From Siphonodentalium dalli (taxonomy: Eukaryota; Mollusca; Scaphopoda; Gadilida; Siphonodentaliidae), in the NCBI GenBank assembly GCA_032622095.1, contig CP136069.1, positions 123,742,126 through 123,806,125 of the forward strand: a stretch of DNA of 64,000 nucleotides, written 5' to 3'. The translations under genes and the position numbers were made by a program. A model generated the notes under the pieces. It ran no database searches and was not told where the DNA came from. It saw nothing but the letters and a program-made list of their open reading frames with translations. Positions 33,310 to 45,250 of this stretch are shown in pieces; position 1 is the first letter of the stretch, and each line of letters starts with the position of its first letter.

Positions 33310-34483
33310 TAGTCCAAGTCTTCTCGTACTAAAACCGGCTAAGATATTGGGATGGAGGTGCCGGTCTTTAGTCCAAGACCGCTTGTATACCAATCCTATG
33401 ACACGACTTACGCCCACGATCTGTGGCGGGAATTTGTGGTGTATTTTACTCGATTTACCTAGCAAATCAATACATGATGCTATATACATCGGAAAGGCTT
33501 ACATCTTATGGTCATAATGGTGTATAATAATCTAACTTTAATGTTAAATTACACATAGAATATTCCGGTTGATTGACACAAACATCGATTTGTTTATCTG
33601 TTTGTTTACGTTTTAACCGAAAGCCGAAGTGGTCCGAATAAGTTCGGCATAATCCGCTGTTTGTTCTGGGAATTCTACTTTCCGTTTCTATATATAGCGC
33701 GGGTTTTCCGAACAAAAATGGCGAAAACCGATCGCCCGAAAGTCCAGTTTTCTATGTGCTTTCAGAACAATTCCCGCACTAAAAACTTAATGACATAATG
33801 GAGGATCAGAACGGTAGTTTTGTTGACAATTTTCGCAAGCAACTTGTCAAAATTGGAGCAAATTAGAACTCTTGTGTCTGACTTGCCAAGTTGCCATGCG
33901 TGTGATGTGCATTTTGACATCTGTGTTGATAAAATAATCGGAGAACCGAATCACACTGTTTCGAAATATAGTTCTTCCGTTTTAGTGGGACTTTTCAAAC
34001 TTAAGGTTCATTTATTTAGTGTATTACATTTATATCTCCAATGTTTAATTAATCTATTTATTATTTTATTTATTGACACACATAATTACGATTACAATGG
34101 AGAATTCATCGTAATTTGCGTTGTTGTCCAAAATCTACGGAATATTTTCAACGGAAAATGCCGAACACAGTTCGCGAGGTCAACCGAGTTCGCATACTTT
34201 TAAAAAATTGTAAACATTGAGGTAAATGTCTCTTTTCGCATTAAATTACCGTTTTAAATTCACAACTGATGTGGGTTTCAGATAAAATAGCATGTCTTCT
34301 GCGGAAAATATCCGTTTATTGTCGCAATTGTGATATTTTATTTCATATAATTGTGGTTTTATTTGAGCGGGTCACTAACGCTTAAGTCGTGTCATAAGAA
34401 TGCATGGGCCTGGAACTCGGACTAAAGACCGGCACCTCCATCCCAATATCTTAGCCGGTTTTAGTACGAGAAGACTTGGACTA
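33310..34483. mobile_element. MULE-like element with perfect 65-bp TIRs and 9-bp target duplication
   Basis: The sequence 33310-33374 is the exact reverse complement of 34419-34483 (ends TAGTCCAAGTCTTCTCGTAC). The 9-bp direct repeat CAGACCTGG flanks both sides (33301-33309 and 34484-34492). Long TIRs with a 9-bp duplication are typical of Mutator-like elements. Perfect TIRs suggest a recent insertion. The interior has promoter-like and short coding-like sequence (see 33690-34020) but no transposase. Confidence 0.87.
33690..34020 (+). other. promoter-plus-exon-like segment inside the MULE-like element
   Basis: A CTATATATAG box at 33690-33699 is followed by a GC-richer stretch and a short frame, MAKTDRPKVQFSMCFQNN (ATG at 33718). 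A second ATG at 33799 opens MEDQNGSFVDNFRKQLVKIG and stops. A neighbouring frame continues with LPSCHACDVHFDICVDKIIG, which is protein-like. A single frameshift would join the last two. It could be a captured host gene 5' end or a decayed transposase N-terminus. No family was recognised. Confidence 0.3.
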
Positions 34484-34738
34484 CAGACCTGGGTGAATCG
34501 CCTGGGCGATCGGTCTTCCACAGTAAGGATGCATCTGGGAAGAGGGGAGTCAATCCAATTAACTGTTATCTATAACCAATACTTAAAAACAATAACAATT
34601 TATTCTGATTTCTTTTGAAACACACAGAATAATTATTTACTGAGAATATTCAATATAAACATGTACAAATTCTCAAACAAAGGAAATTTCAATGTTCAAG
34701 AAATTTAGAGTCCCCTCTAACTATGGGAGGCCCTTTTT

Positions 34739-34925
34739 CACATTTATTATTTATTTGCGCTCAAGCACAAATATTAAGCGCAAATATTTGAGCTTAAGCA
34801 TAAATAATTTGGGCTTAATGAATGTCATTTGCGCTTGAGCACAAATATGTGTCTATCAATTTGTTTGCATTTAAGCGAGAATCATTTGCACTTAAGTGTA
34901 AATGATTTGCGCTTAAGCGCAAATA
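34739..34925. repeat. array of short TTAAGC palindromes
   Basis: Variants of ATTTGCGCTTAAGCGCAAAT occur about six to eight times. The last copy (34905-34924) is a perfect 20-bp palindrome. The array ends 18 bp before the outer end of palindrome 1. Confidence 0.8.
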
Positions 34926-35412
34926 CCTACTACTCCTTTACTTCCCTCTAATTGTGAACGATGGAGTCCACCTCATAGTATATTATTATGGGCCCATAGT
35001 AGTAGCCCATACAGACTCGAAAGTTGAAAAGTCAAAAGCATATCTGTCTCTGGTGTCCCAAAATTGGTGCCTCATTCCCAGAGCTCTAGTATATTTTATT
35101 AAAGGGACATCTCCTGCACAAATATATACCATTTCCATGGTCATAGAAGGGGAATTAGGGGTTACTGGGGGCTTGCCTCCCTCGTGGTGTACATGTACTT
35201 ATTGAATAGAATTAGGGGGAAAACCTATTTTCATATTATCAGCATCCCTGTCCCTAAGAATTTGTGTCTCCATCCCAGAGATCTATTACATTTTATAAAA
35301 GAGACATATCCTGTACAGATCTATACCATTGCCATGGTCATAAAAGGTACCGGTATCTAGGGATCACTGTGGATTGCTTCCCTCATCTGATGGGCCTATA
35401 TAGACTTGAGTG

Positions 35413-35540
35413 CAAGCCTGCAAATAGCGTGTCTGTCATTTGCAGAATGAGGTCCCCAGAGGGTGAATTTAGTGACGCTACACCGCATAGTGGGATAGCA
35501 TCACTAAATTTACCCTCTGTGGACCTCATTCTGCTTAGGG
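35413..35540. mobile_element. family A hAT MITE in left arm, 3' end missing
   Basis: CAAGCCTGCAAATAGCG opens the copy. The palindromic GCAGAATGAGG modules follow, but the closing terminal repeat is replaced by GCTTAGGGCTC. The mirror copy is at about 44655-44781. A half copy lies at 35760-35834. Confidence 0.7.
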
Positions 35541-36374
35541 CTCTCAACTGCTAGATAGATAGATAGATAGTTTATTGGATAATGGCTATGGCAGTCCTAG
35601 GATCAGATTGAAGTTCCCCAGTTGAAGTTGGTGATGTTCACCCATTTGGAGCCTCGATTATGGATTTTATCTTCTGCAAATTAGGGGATATAGAAACTTC
35701 CCAGATGGGAAAACGTAACTAAAAACAATGTTAATTTGATACCATGGTTACTTCCCAGAAGATGAGGCCTAAGCAGAATGAGGTCCCCAGAGGGTGAATT
35801 TAGTCATGCTGGGTAGCATCACTAAATTCACCCTCCAATTATCTCTTAACATGAGCAATACAAAATGAAGTCACATTTCTGAACCAGTTCCATACAGCAG
35901 AACCTGACCCAGAAGATATTGGCGAAAACACGTCAAATTTCCTCTTTCAGTTGCCATTTTGACGACCATCTTGGACGCGGAGTTCCAATTTTACCCTAAA
36001 AATGTGGCATTATATCTCTCAGAGTCACACGTACTGAATATGCCTAATTTTAAATTGTATATTTCATGGTGAGATTAATTGCGACATTTATTGAATTATA
36101 TAATCACGAAACGCTCTATAAATTTGGAAAACCCCTTAAAAGAGGGGTTAAAGTGAAATTTCAGCGTGGCTCCATATATAATATAAAAAAGTATGTGAAG
36201 ATGTACATATGTGCAAAGTTTCATGCTTCATTGCTTTAGTAACAATTTGAACAATTGCCTTGAAAATTTGACTTAATCTACTCCACTATATGTCCTATAT
36301 ATTATAGTGAATAATTATCGTCGTTTGATTTGCACCGAGTGAGCTCATACTCCAAATTGTCACATCGACATGAC

Positions 36375-37195
36375 ATTGGGAACTCCCATGTTTATTTCTA
36401 TATTTCTGACGTCACGGATTTTGCGAACAAAATTGGTGGCCAGCGCCCCTAGCGTTAATTTACAAATTGCTTATAGGTTTGTGTTTTAATCATTAATTTC
36501 AAATGAGCTCATTGGTTTGACCTGAAATAGTTAATTCCGCTATAGATATTAGTTTGATAACGGTAATCATTGATCGTGGGAAATAGTATATTGGTTTAAA
36601 ATATGTCTATTGATTATTAGTTTTACAATAAGGTCTATTAATTTTACAATAAGTTATTAGTTTTACAATAAGTTAATGACGGTTTTAGATATAGGTTTTA
36701 CAATAAGTTATTAGTTTTACAATAAGGTCTATTAATTTTACAATAAGTTATTAATTTTACAATAAGTTAATTACGGTTTTATTTATTAGTTTTACAATGA
36801 GTTATTAGTTTTACAATAAGGTCTATTAGTTTGATAACGGTAATCACTGATCGTGAGAAATCGTCTATCGGTTTGAAATATGTCTATTGATTGAGAAAAT
36901 ATGGCAATTGAAACGGAATGTACGTTTACTGAATATGAGCAAAGCTGTATTAATTGTTTGTTATTCGATATTAGTTGAACAATGAATGCTATTAAATTAA
37001 AATAGAACATTAATTTTGCATCGGTCAACGTTGATTATGAATCTATATCTGTTAACACGGAATTGTCTCTTATTGAATCAAAGAACGACTATTGGTTTGA
37101 AAATGGAGACTATTGTTTTGAAATAGATTGTAATTGTTTTCACAAACCACCATTAACTTTTATTTCATGCAATTTCCGACCGAATGGCCGCCCAT
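36375..37195 (-). repeat. family C repeat in left arm with internal expansion
   Basis: Inverse of the 27945-28720 type. Between about 36600 and 36830 the unit TTTTACAATAAGTTATTAG is amplified about ten times, which copy 1 lacks. Confidence 0.75.
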
Positions 37196-38127
37196 AAATG
37201 TTACCAATAAATTGTTGACGTGCAACATGCATGTATATGGACGACGGAAAATATTGTTTATCATCGAGTTATTCCCCTTCCTTGACTTAGAAAAAAAAAC
37301 CCCGATCCCCCTATCAGGTGGAAGAAAAACGCCATCGTATGGCAACACCACAATCGGATCAGTTAGACCTATACGATGCGTTCTTCCATGTTACACACCG
37401 TGTGGAACTTAGTAACTAGAATGTTCTAATGAATTTTTAACATTCAGAAGTGCTAATTGTCGCTTTTTTGGTCGAAATTTAAGTTGCGTAAACAGCGTAA
37501 TCCAACTACCTGGTTCAATAGGATGAGAGTACATTGAGCAGAGTATATATATATCTTGGAAATAATCTTCTCAGTATGTTCAGTCACTACCAAGAGAATG
37601 ATAGCAAGAAAAATGCGTGGCCGTGTAGAAACCACAGACAAGATGGTGTCCAACAAGGCAGCCGTTGTACAATTCGCCATCGTCAATTTTATCTATCTGT
37701 ATTTTAGAGAGAATATATTTAATAACGTATGTACAAATGTATAAATATTGATGATGATTTGGTAGTATGCTACGTACACATTGGCGATCCGTTACCACGA
37801 TGGCCACCAAAATGGCTACCGGATATTCAAGGAATATTCTGAATAATATTTTCCTGATAAAGTTGTATATTATTCGGTTGGTATATTATTCGGTTGGTGA
37901 TACCATTTCGCTTAATATTTTTCTTGTTAGCTGTTCAATTAAGTTTCTGAGACTGTGCTACCACCATTCGGTACAATCTGATACACATTATTTTTGAATA
38001 ATGTTGTATATTACTCTTTGCCGCGAACTTATTCTGGGATTCAAACCATGAACCGAGCAGAAGGTGTGAAAGAAGTCAATATTACCTATTGCTATTCAGC
38101 CCCTCTCTCACCCATGCCTTCATGGTC

Positions 38128-38245
38128 CTACCTTCACTATATATGTCACAAGGAGGATTCAACACACACCATGTATTCGTGGCCCTACTTTCACTATATA
38201 TGTCACAAGGAGGATTCAACACACACCATGCATTCATGGTCCTAC
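38128..38245 (+). repeat. 58-bp tandem repeat, two units
   Basis: The unit contains TATATGTCACAAGGAGGATT and CAACACACACCATG. The mirror site in the right arm (about 41930-42125) has three units, which accounts for a 58-bp offset between the arms. Confidence 0.85.
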
Positions 38246-39611
38246 TGTTAACCAAATTTACACCGACGCCATATACTCTAAACTTAAATTTGCTGTTCAC
38301 TTTCATTGTGCACGAATGAGACTAATCTGCTCTTGTTACATGTAATCGCATTTATAGTTAATGCACTGATTATTTGAATGGGCATATACTTTTTTCCCTA
38401 ATATCTGAAATATTGAAAAACAAATAATAAAACAATGGTCATAAGTTATTGTCAGTCTTGATAAATTTGAGTGGAATTGAGATAAAACGTGGGGTAAATT
38501 GCACAATCTCGTATGTTAGCATTGTCAGGGAAGTATATATATTTGGATATAAGGATATACATATATATATATATGTATAGACTGTAGGCGTTGTTGAAAT
38601 GCAACACTGATGCTCGGGTTACTTGCACAAAACATGTAGTTGGGAGTACTTTAAATTGAATAAATTGACCGCTTGCTAATTCCCATTGTTAAAACGTCAA
38701 TCCTGTAGATCGTGTTTCTAGAGGAGGAACGGTCACTCCAAATAACATATGCTTCCGCGAGAGAGATTTCTACTCGCCTTGTCGATGGTAATGCCAAGAG
38801 TATATAAAAATGTCAATGCGATAGAGGAGTAGGATAATATATTGCCTTGCCTATATATGTCGCCTTGAGCTATATAGTGATGTATATTATACACCGAAAT
38901 AATCAAGATGGTTGACGCCTGCTTATCCCGATAAACATCAAGATGAACAGGAACGAATAATTCCATCTTACTATAGTTAGAAATGCTTCCAACCTTTCAA
39001 AATGTCGTGGCAATGTTCGTTTGTTTGGGAACCGCCTACTTCTCTTATTAAATTCGATAATTTGGTTAAATATATAACACGACGTATATAATTGATTTCA
39101 AGTGACACAGACGAATTTGTAATAATATTGACGACGATGCACGGGGAACTGTTGTCAATTCCTTTCATTGTTAGATACTATTGAGACGAATTTGATTCCT
39201 TCAAATACAATCCCCTGGTGGTTTGGTACCTCATGTTGTAACCGGCAATTCTCACTTTTGACAAATTAATTTGCGACTCCGGGCGATAGACGCATCTCAA
39301 TCGGCAGTTACTATCTCACACGAAGACTAGATGGCAAATCTCAGCCACGTTTTGGCGACTCGTTCGACCAACCAAATAGAATAAGCGTTCTTTATGAGAA
39401 ATTATCATTGGACTTGTTACTTCAGTATAGGTACAATCAATTGTGGCATAAACTGCCTCATTGTATTGGAAAAGAGAAAACATAAAAAAACCACTGGTTA
39501 TTATGTTCAATCTCATTGTTTACAGGCATACGAAACAAACACGTAATATTTTTTTTATGTTCAGATGGATCATGTTTTATCGTCTGTGACACGTGACATT
39601 TTACTTTTCAG

Positions 39612-39753
39612 GATTTTCCTTCTGTTACCGGTATAGGACAGACTTCATGACTGGTGCACATGCTTTCCTTAAAGAACACTACAGGCGGATGTTGGTTGGA
39701 AACCAACTTATGCTCTTCCCTACCCAATATTTTCGGGAGAGGGGTCTGAGATT
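39612..39753 (+). pseudogene. truncated GNAT acetyltransferase exon
   Basis: Acceptor TTTTACTTTTCAG, then GFSFCYRYRTDFMTGAHAFL and YRRMLVGNQLMLFP. It matches the first ~47 residues of the terminal exons at 23929 (minus) and 45808. After RERGL the similarity stops abruptly and the frame runs into unrelated sequence. The similarity also extends upstream of the acceptor (CATGTTTTATCG at 39568 and 45768), so the duplicated block included intron. It cannot encode the GNAT core. Confidence 0.8.
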
Positions 39754-40034
39754 AATTTGTTCGCGGGTAAATACTTCTATATGTGTATGTAAATATGTTC
39801 TACCAAAAAAGTGCATGTTGTGTTATTTTCCTTGGACCATGTAACAATACCCCGCACTTTCGAGCCCTCGATAAAATCATGTCCAATGGGTGTAAGATTT
39901 TTTATTCTGGATTGGCTGCTATGAAAAAAAATCGACATTTGTGGATTATAGACCTAAAACTTACACAAAATGAAAAAACTTGCATATGAAAACTGATATT
40001 CATCGACGATCTATAAAAACTCTAAATTTGGACT

Positions 40035-40222
40035 TTTTATAATTTTCTAAAAATAGAATCACACTGATTATTCTATTTTTAGAAAATTCTAAAAAGTCAA
40101 AATTTTGACTTTGAAAGTCAAAATTTCGAGATTAAAAGTCAAAAAATTTAGTTTATATAGTCAAAATTTTGACTTAGAAAGTCAAAATTTTGAGTTTATA
40201 AATTATAGTCAAAATTTTGACT
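40035..40222. repeat. hairpin and AGTCAAAATTTTGACT palindrome array
   Basis: An interrupted hairpin (TATAATTTTCTAAAAATAGA ... TCTATTTTTAGAAAATTCTA) is followed by about five AGTCAAAATTTTGACT words, each a perfect or near-perfect 16-bp palindrome. Confidence 0.8.
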
Positions 40223-40835
40223 TTATTTTTTTTCTACCATGTCCCGAATACGCTTCCATAATAATCTCTCCCCGGAATCCTATGCATTACTTATGTGTAT
40301 GAAATACTAATTCTGCGTCGGATGAGACGTCGTGTTGAACTTGAGTTCTGAGATTTCATGAGAACTTCTCGATAATCTGAATACTATTCTCTCAATATTC
40401 GTTTGGAACTAAGACAGAAAGTTCTCATATTTTAGAATATGTGACAAGAACTTAACGTTTCCGGGAAGAGATAAAGCGATATAGTGATCTTAATATTGCT
40501 ATATAGATGTGTTTTAAGCCAAACTCATTGCACAAACAGTCAAAAAGACTTGCTGGAAAAATATTTTTGAGTTGCGGAAAAAACAATTTGTTGGTCCAAT
40601 CGATCACCCACCCACCCCGGCATACGTGCCCGGAAAAAACTTTTTTTCCACCCCCTGACGCTATCTGATCAATTATTTGTATAGTGATATTTGTTTTGGG
40701 GGAAGAAAGAAGACAGCCCGACATGTCCTCCCCCCCCAGCAATATACTGAATTATTATTTAGTTATACGTTAATTTATCGTACTATTCATATGTGTATTG
40801 TAATTAAAATTATCCTATCCTATCCTTCATCTCAT

Positions 40836-43800
40836 GATTTGCCATCTAGTCTTCGTGTGAGATAGTAACTGCCGATTGAGATGCGTCTATCGCCCGGAGT
40901 CGCAAATTAATTTGTCAAAAGTGAGAATTGCCTGTTACAACATGAGGTACCAAAAACCACCAGGGGATTGTATTTGAAGGAATCAAATTCGTCTCAATAG
41001 TATCTAACAATGAAAGGAATTGACAACAGTTCCCCGTGCATCGTCGTCAATATTATTACAAATTCGTCTGTGTCACTTGAAATCAATTATATACGTCGTG
41101 TTATATATTTAACCAAATTATCGAATTTAATAAGAGAAGTAGGCGGTTCCCAAACAAACGAACATTGCCACGACATTTTGAAAGGTTGGAAGCATTTCTA
41201 ACTATAGTAAGATGGAATTATTCGTTCCTGTTCATCTTGATGTTTATCGGGATAAGCAGGCGTCAACCATCTTGATTATTTCGGTGTATAATATACATCA
41301 CTATATAGCTCAAGGCGACATATATAGGCAAGGCAATATATTATCCTACTCCTCTATCGCATTGACATTTTTATATACTCTTGGCATTACCATCGACAAG
41401 GCGAGTAGAAATCTCTCTCGCGGAAGCATATGTTATTTGGAGTGACCGTTTCTCCTCTAGAAACACGATCTACAGGATTGACGTTTTAACAATGGGAATT
41501 AGCAAGCGGTCAATTTATTCAATTTAAAGTACTCCCAACTACATGTTTTGTGCAAGTAACCCGAGCATCAGTGTTGCATTTCAACAATGCCTACAGTCTA
41601 TACATATATATATGTATATCCTTATATCCAAATATATATACTTCCCTGACAATGCTAACATACGAGATTGTGCAATTTACCCCACGTTTTATCTCAATTC
41701 CACTCAAATTTATCAAGACTGACAATAACTTATGACCATTGTTTTATTATTTGTTTTTCAATATTTCAGATATTAGGGAAAAAAGTATATGCCCATTCAA
41801 ATAATCAGTGCATTAAGTTACTATAAATGCGATTACATGTAACAAGAGCAGATTAGTCTCATTCGTCCACAATGAAAGTGAACAGCAAATTTAAGTTTAG
41901 AGTATATGGCGTCGGTGTAAATTTGGTTAACAGTAGGACCATGAATGCATGGTGTGTGTTGAATCCTCCTTGTGACATATATAGTGAAAGTAGGGCCACA
42001 AATGCATGGTGTGTGTTGAATCCTCCTTGTGACATATATAGTATATGTAGGACCATGAAGGCATGGGTGTGTGTTGAATCATCCTTGTAACATATATAGT
42101 GAAAGTAGGACCATGAAGGCATGGGTGAGAGAGGGGCTGAATAGCAATAGGTAATATTGACTTCTTTCACACCTTCTGCTCGGTTCATGGTTTGAATCCC
42201 AGAATAAGTTCGCGGCAAAGAGTAATATACAACATTATTCAAAACTAATGTGTATCAGATTGTACCGAATGGTGGTAGCACAGTCTCAGAAACTTAATTG
42301 AACAGCTAACAAGAAAAATATTAAGCGAAATGGTATCACCAACCGAATAATATACCAACCGAATAATATACAACTTTATCAGGAAAATATTATTCAGAAT
42401 ATTCCTTGAATATCCGGTAGCCATTTTGGTGGCCATCGTGGTAACGGATCGCCAACGTGTACGTAGCATACTACCAAATCATCATCAATATTTATACATT
42501 TGTACATACGTTATTAAATATATTCTCTCTAAAATACAGATAGATAAAATTGACGATGGCGAATTGTACAACGGCTGCCTTGTTGGACACCATCTTGTCT
42601 GTGGTTTCTACACGGCCACGCATTTTTCTTGCTATCATTCTCTTGGTAGTGACTGAACATACTGAGAAGATTATTTCCAAGATATATATATATACTCTGC
42701 TCAATGTACTCTCATCCTATTGAACCAGGTAGTTGGATTACGCTGTTTACGCAACTTAAATTTCGACCAAAAAAGCGACAATTAGCACTTCTGAATGTTA
42801 AAAATTCATTAGAACATTCTAGTTACTAAGTTCCACACGGTGTGTAACATGGAAGAACGCATCGTATAGGTCTAACTGATCCGATTGTGGTGTTGCCATA
42901 CGATGGCGTTTTTCTTCCACCCGATAGGGGGATCGGGTTTTTTTTTTCTAAGTCAAGGAAGGGGAATAACTCGATGATAAACAATATTTTCCGTCGTCCA
43001 TATACATGCATGTTGCACGTCAACAATTTATTGGTAACATTTATGGGCGGCCATTCGGTCGGAAATTGCATGAAATAAAAATTAATGGTGGTTTGTGAAA
43101 ACAATTACAATCTATTTCAAAACAATAGTCTCCATTTTCAAACCAATAGTCGTTCTTTGATTCAATAAGAGACAATTCCGTGTTAACAGATATAGATTCA
43201 TAATCAACGTTGACCGATGCAAAATTAATGTTCTATTTTAATTTAATAGCATTCATTGTTCAACTAATATAGAATAACAAACAATTAATACAGCTTTGCT
43301 CATATTCAGTAAACGTACATTCCGTTTCAATAGCCATATTTTCTCAATCAATAGACATATTTCAAACCGATAGACGATTTCTCACGATCAGTGATTACCG
43401 TTATCAAACTAATAGACCTTATTGTAAAACTAATAACTCATTGCAAAACTAATAAATAAAACCGTAATTAACTTATTGTAAAATTAATAACTTATTGTAA
43501 AATTAATAGACCTTATTGTAAAACTAATAACTTATTGTAAAACCTATATCTAAAACCGTCATTAACTTATTGTAAAATTAATAGACCTTATTGTAAAACT
43601 AATAATCAATAGACATATTTTAAACCAATATACTATTTCCCACGATCAATGATTACCGTTATCAAACTAATATCTATAGCGGAATTAACTATTTCAGGTC
43701 AAACCAATGAGCTCATTTGAAATTAATGATTAAAACACAAACCTATAAGCAATTCGTAAATTAACGCTAGGGGCGCTGGCCACCAATTTTGTTCGCAAAA

Positions 43801-45250
43801 TCCGTGACGTCAGAAATATAGAAATAAACATGGGAGTTCCCAATGTCATGTCGATGTGACGATTTGGAGTATGAGCTCACTCGGTGCAAATCAAACGACG
43901 ATAATTATTCACTATAATATATAGGACATATAGTGGAGTAGATTAAGTCAAATTTTCAAGGCAATTGTTCAAATTGTTACTAAAGCAATGAAGCATGAAA
44001 CTTTGCACATATGTACATATTCACATACTTTTTTATATTATATATGGAGCCACGCTGAAATTTCACTTTAACCCCTCTTTTAAGGGGTTTTCCAAATTTA
44101 TAGAGCGTTTCGTGATTATATAATTTAATAAATGTCGCAATTAATCTCACCATGAAATATACGATTTAAAATTAGGCATATTCAGTACGTGTGACTCTGA
44201 GAGATATAATGCCACATTTTTAGGGTAAAATTGGAACTCCCCGTCCAAGATGGTCGTCAAAATGGCAGCTGAAAGAGGAAATTTGACGTGTTTTCGCCAA
44301 TATCTTCTGGGTCAGGTTCTGCTGTATGGAACTGGTTCAGAAATGTGACTTCATTTTGTATTGCTCATGTTAAGAGATAATTACCCAGCATAACTAAATT
44401 CACCCTCTGGGGACCTCATTCTGCTTAGGCCTCATCTTCTGGGAAGTAACTATGGTATCAAATTAACATTGTTTTTAGTTACGTTTTCCCATCTGGGAAG
44501 TTTCTATATCCCCTAATTTGCAGAAGATAAAATCCATAATCGAGGCTCCAAATGGGTGAACATCACCAACTTCAACTGGGGAACTTCAATCTGATCCTAG
44601 GACTGCCATAGCCATTATCCAATAAACTATCTATCTATCTAGCAGTTGAGAGCCCTAAGCAGAATGAGGTCCACAGAGGGTAAATTTAGTGATGCTATCC
44701 CACTATGCGGTGTAGCGTCACTAAATTCACCCTCTGGGGACCTCATTCTGCAAATGACAGACACGCTATTTGCAGGCTTGCACTCAAGTCTATATAGGCC
44801 CATCAGATGAGGGAAGCAATCCACAGTGATCCCTAGATACCGGTATCTTTTATGACCATGGAAATGGTATAGATCTGTATAGGATATGTCTCTTTTATAA
44901 AATGTAATAGATCTCTGGGATGGAGACACAAATTCTTAGGGACAGGGATGCTGATAATATGAAAATAGGTTTTCCCCCTATTTCTATTCAATAAGTACAT
45001 GTACACCACGAGGGAGGCAAGCCCCCAGTAACCCCTAATTCCCCTTCTATGACCATGGAAATGGTATATATTTGTGCAGGAGATGTCCCTTTAATAAAAT
45101 ATACTAGAGCTCTGGGAATGAGGCACCAATTTTGGGACACCAGAGACAGATATGCTTTTGACTTTTCAACTTTCGAGTCTGTATGGGCTACTACTATGGG
45201 CCCATAATAATATACTATGAGGTGGACTCCATCGTTCACAATTAGAGGGA
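40836..45250 (-). repeat. palindrome 1, right arm (~4.4 kb)
   Basis: Inverted copy of 34943-39340. It contains the mirror family C repeat (about 43045-43835), family A MITE copies (about 44385-44435 and 44655-44781) and a three-unit 58-bp repeat (41930-42125). The outer end ACAATTAGAGGGA at 45250 directly abuts the first base of palindrome 2. Confidence 0.9.

Larger units (their letters stand above)
34943..39340 (+). repeat. palindrome 1, left arm (~4.4 kb)
   Basis: This is the inverted counterpart of 40836-45250, readable continuously from TCCCTCTAATTGTGAACG at the outer end to CGAAGACTAGATGGCAAATC at the inner end. Differences are scattered substitutions, a ~22-bp presence/absence near 35813, and one fewer 58-bp tandem unit. 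It contains family A MITE copies (35413-35540, 35760-35834), a (GATA)n tract at 35553 and a family C repeat. No supported gene is present. The paired mirror-image frames in the two arms are shadows of the duplication. Confidence 0.9.
39341..40835. other. spacer of palindrome 1
   Basis: 1.5 kb of sequence not shared by the arms. It contains a truncated GNAT exon (39612-39753) with its intron flank, a small hairpin (about 40035-40097) and an array of AGTCAAAATTTTGACT palindromes (40096-40222). Nothing else was recognised in 40230-40835. Confidence 0.75.
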
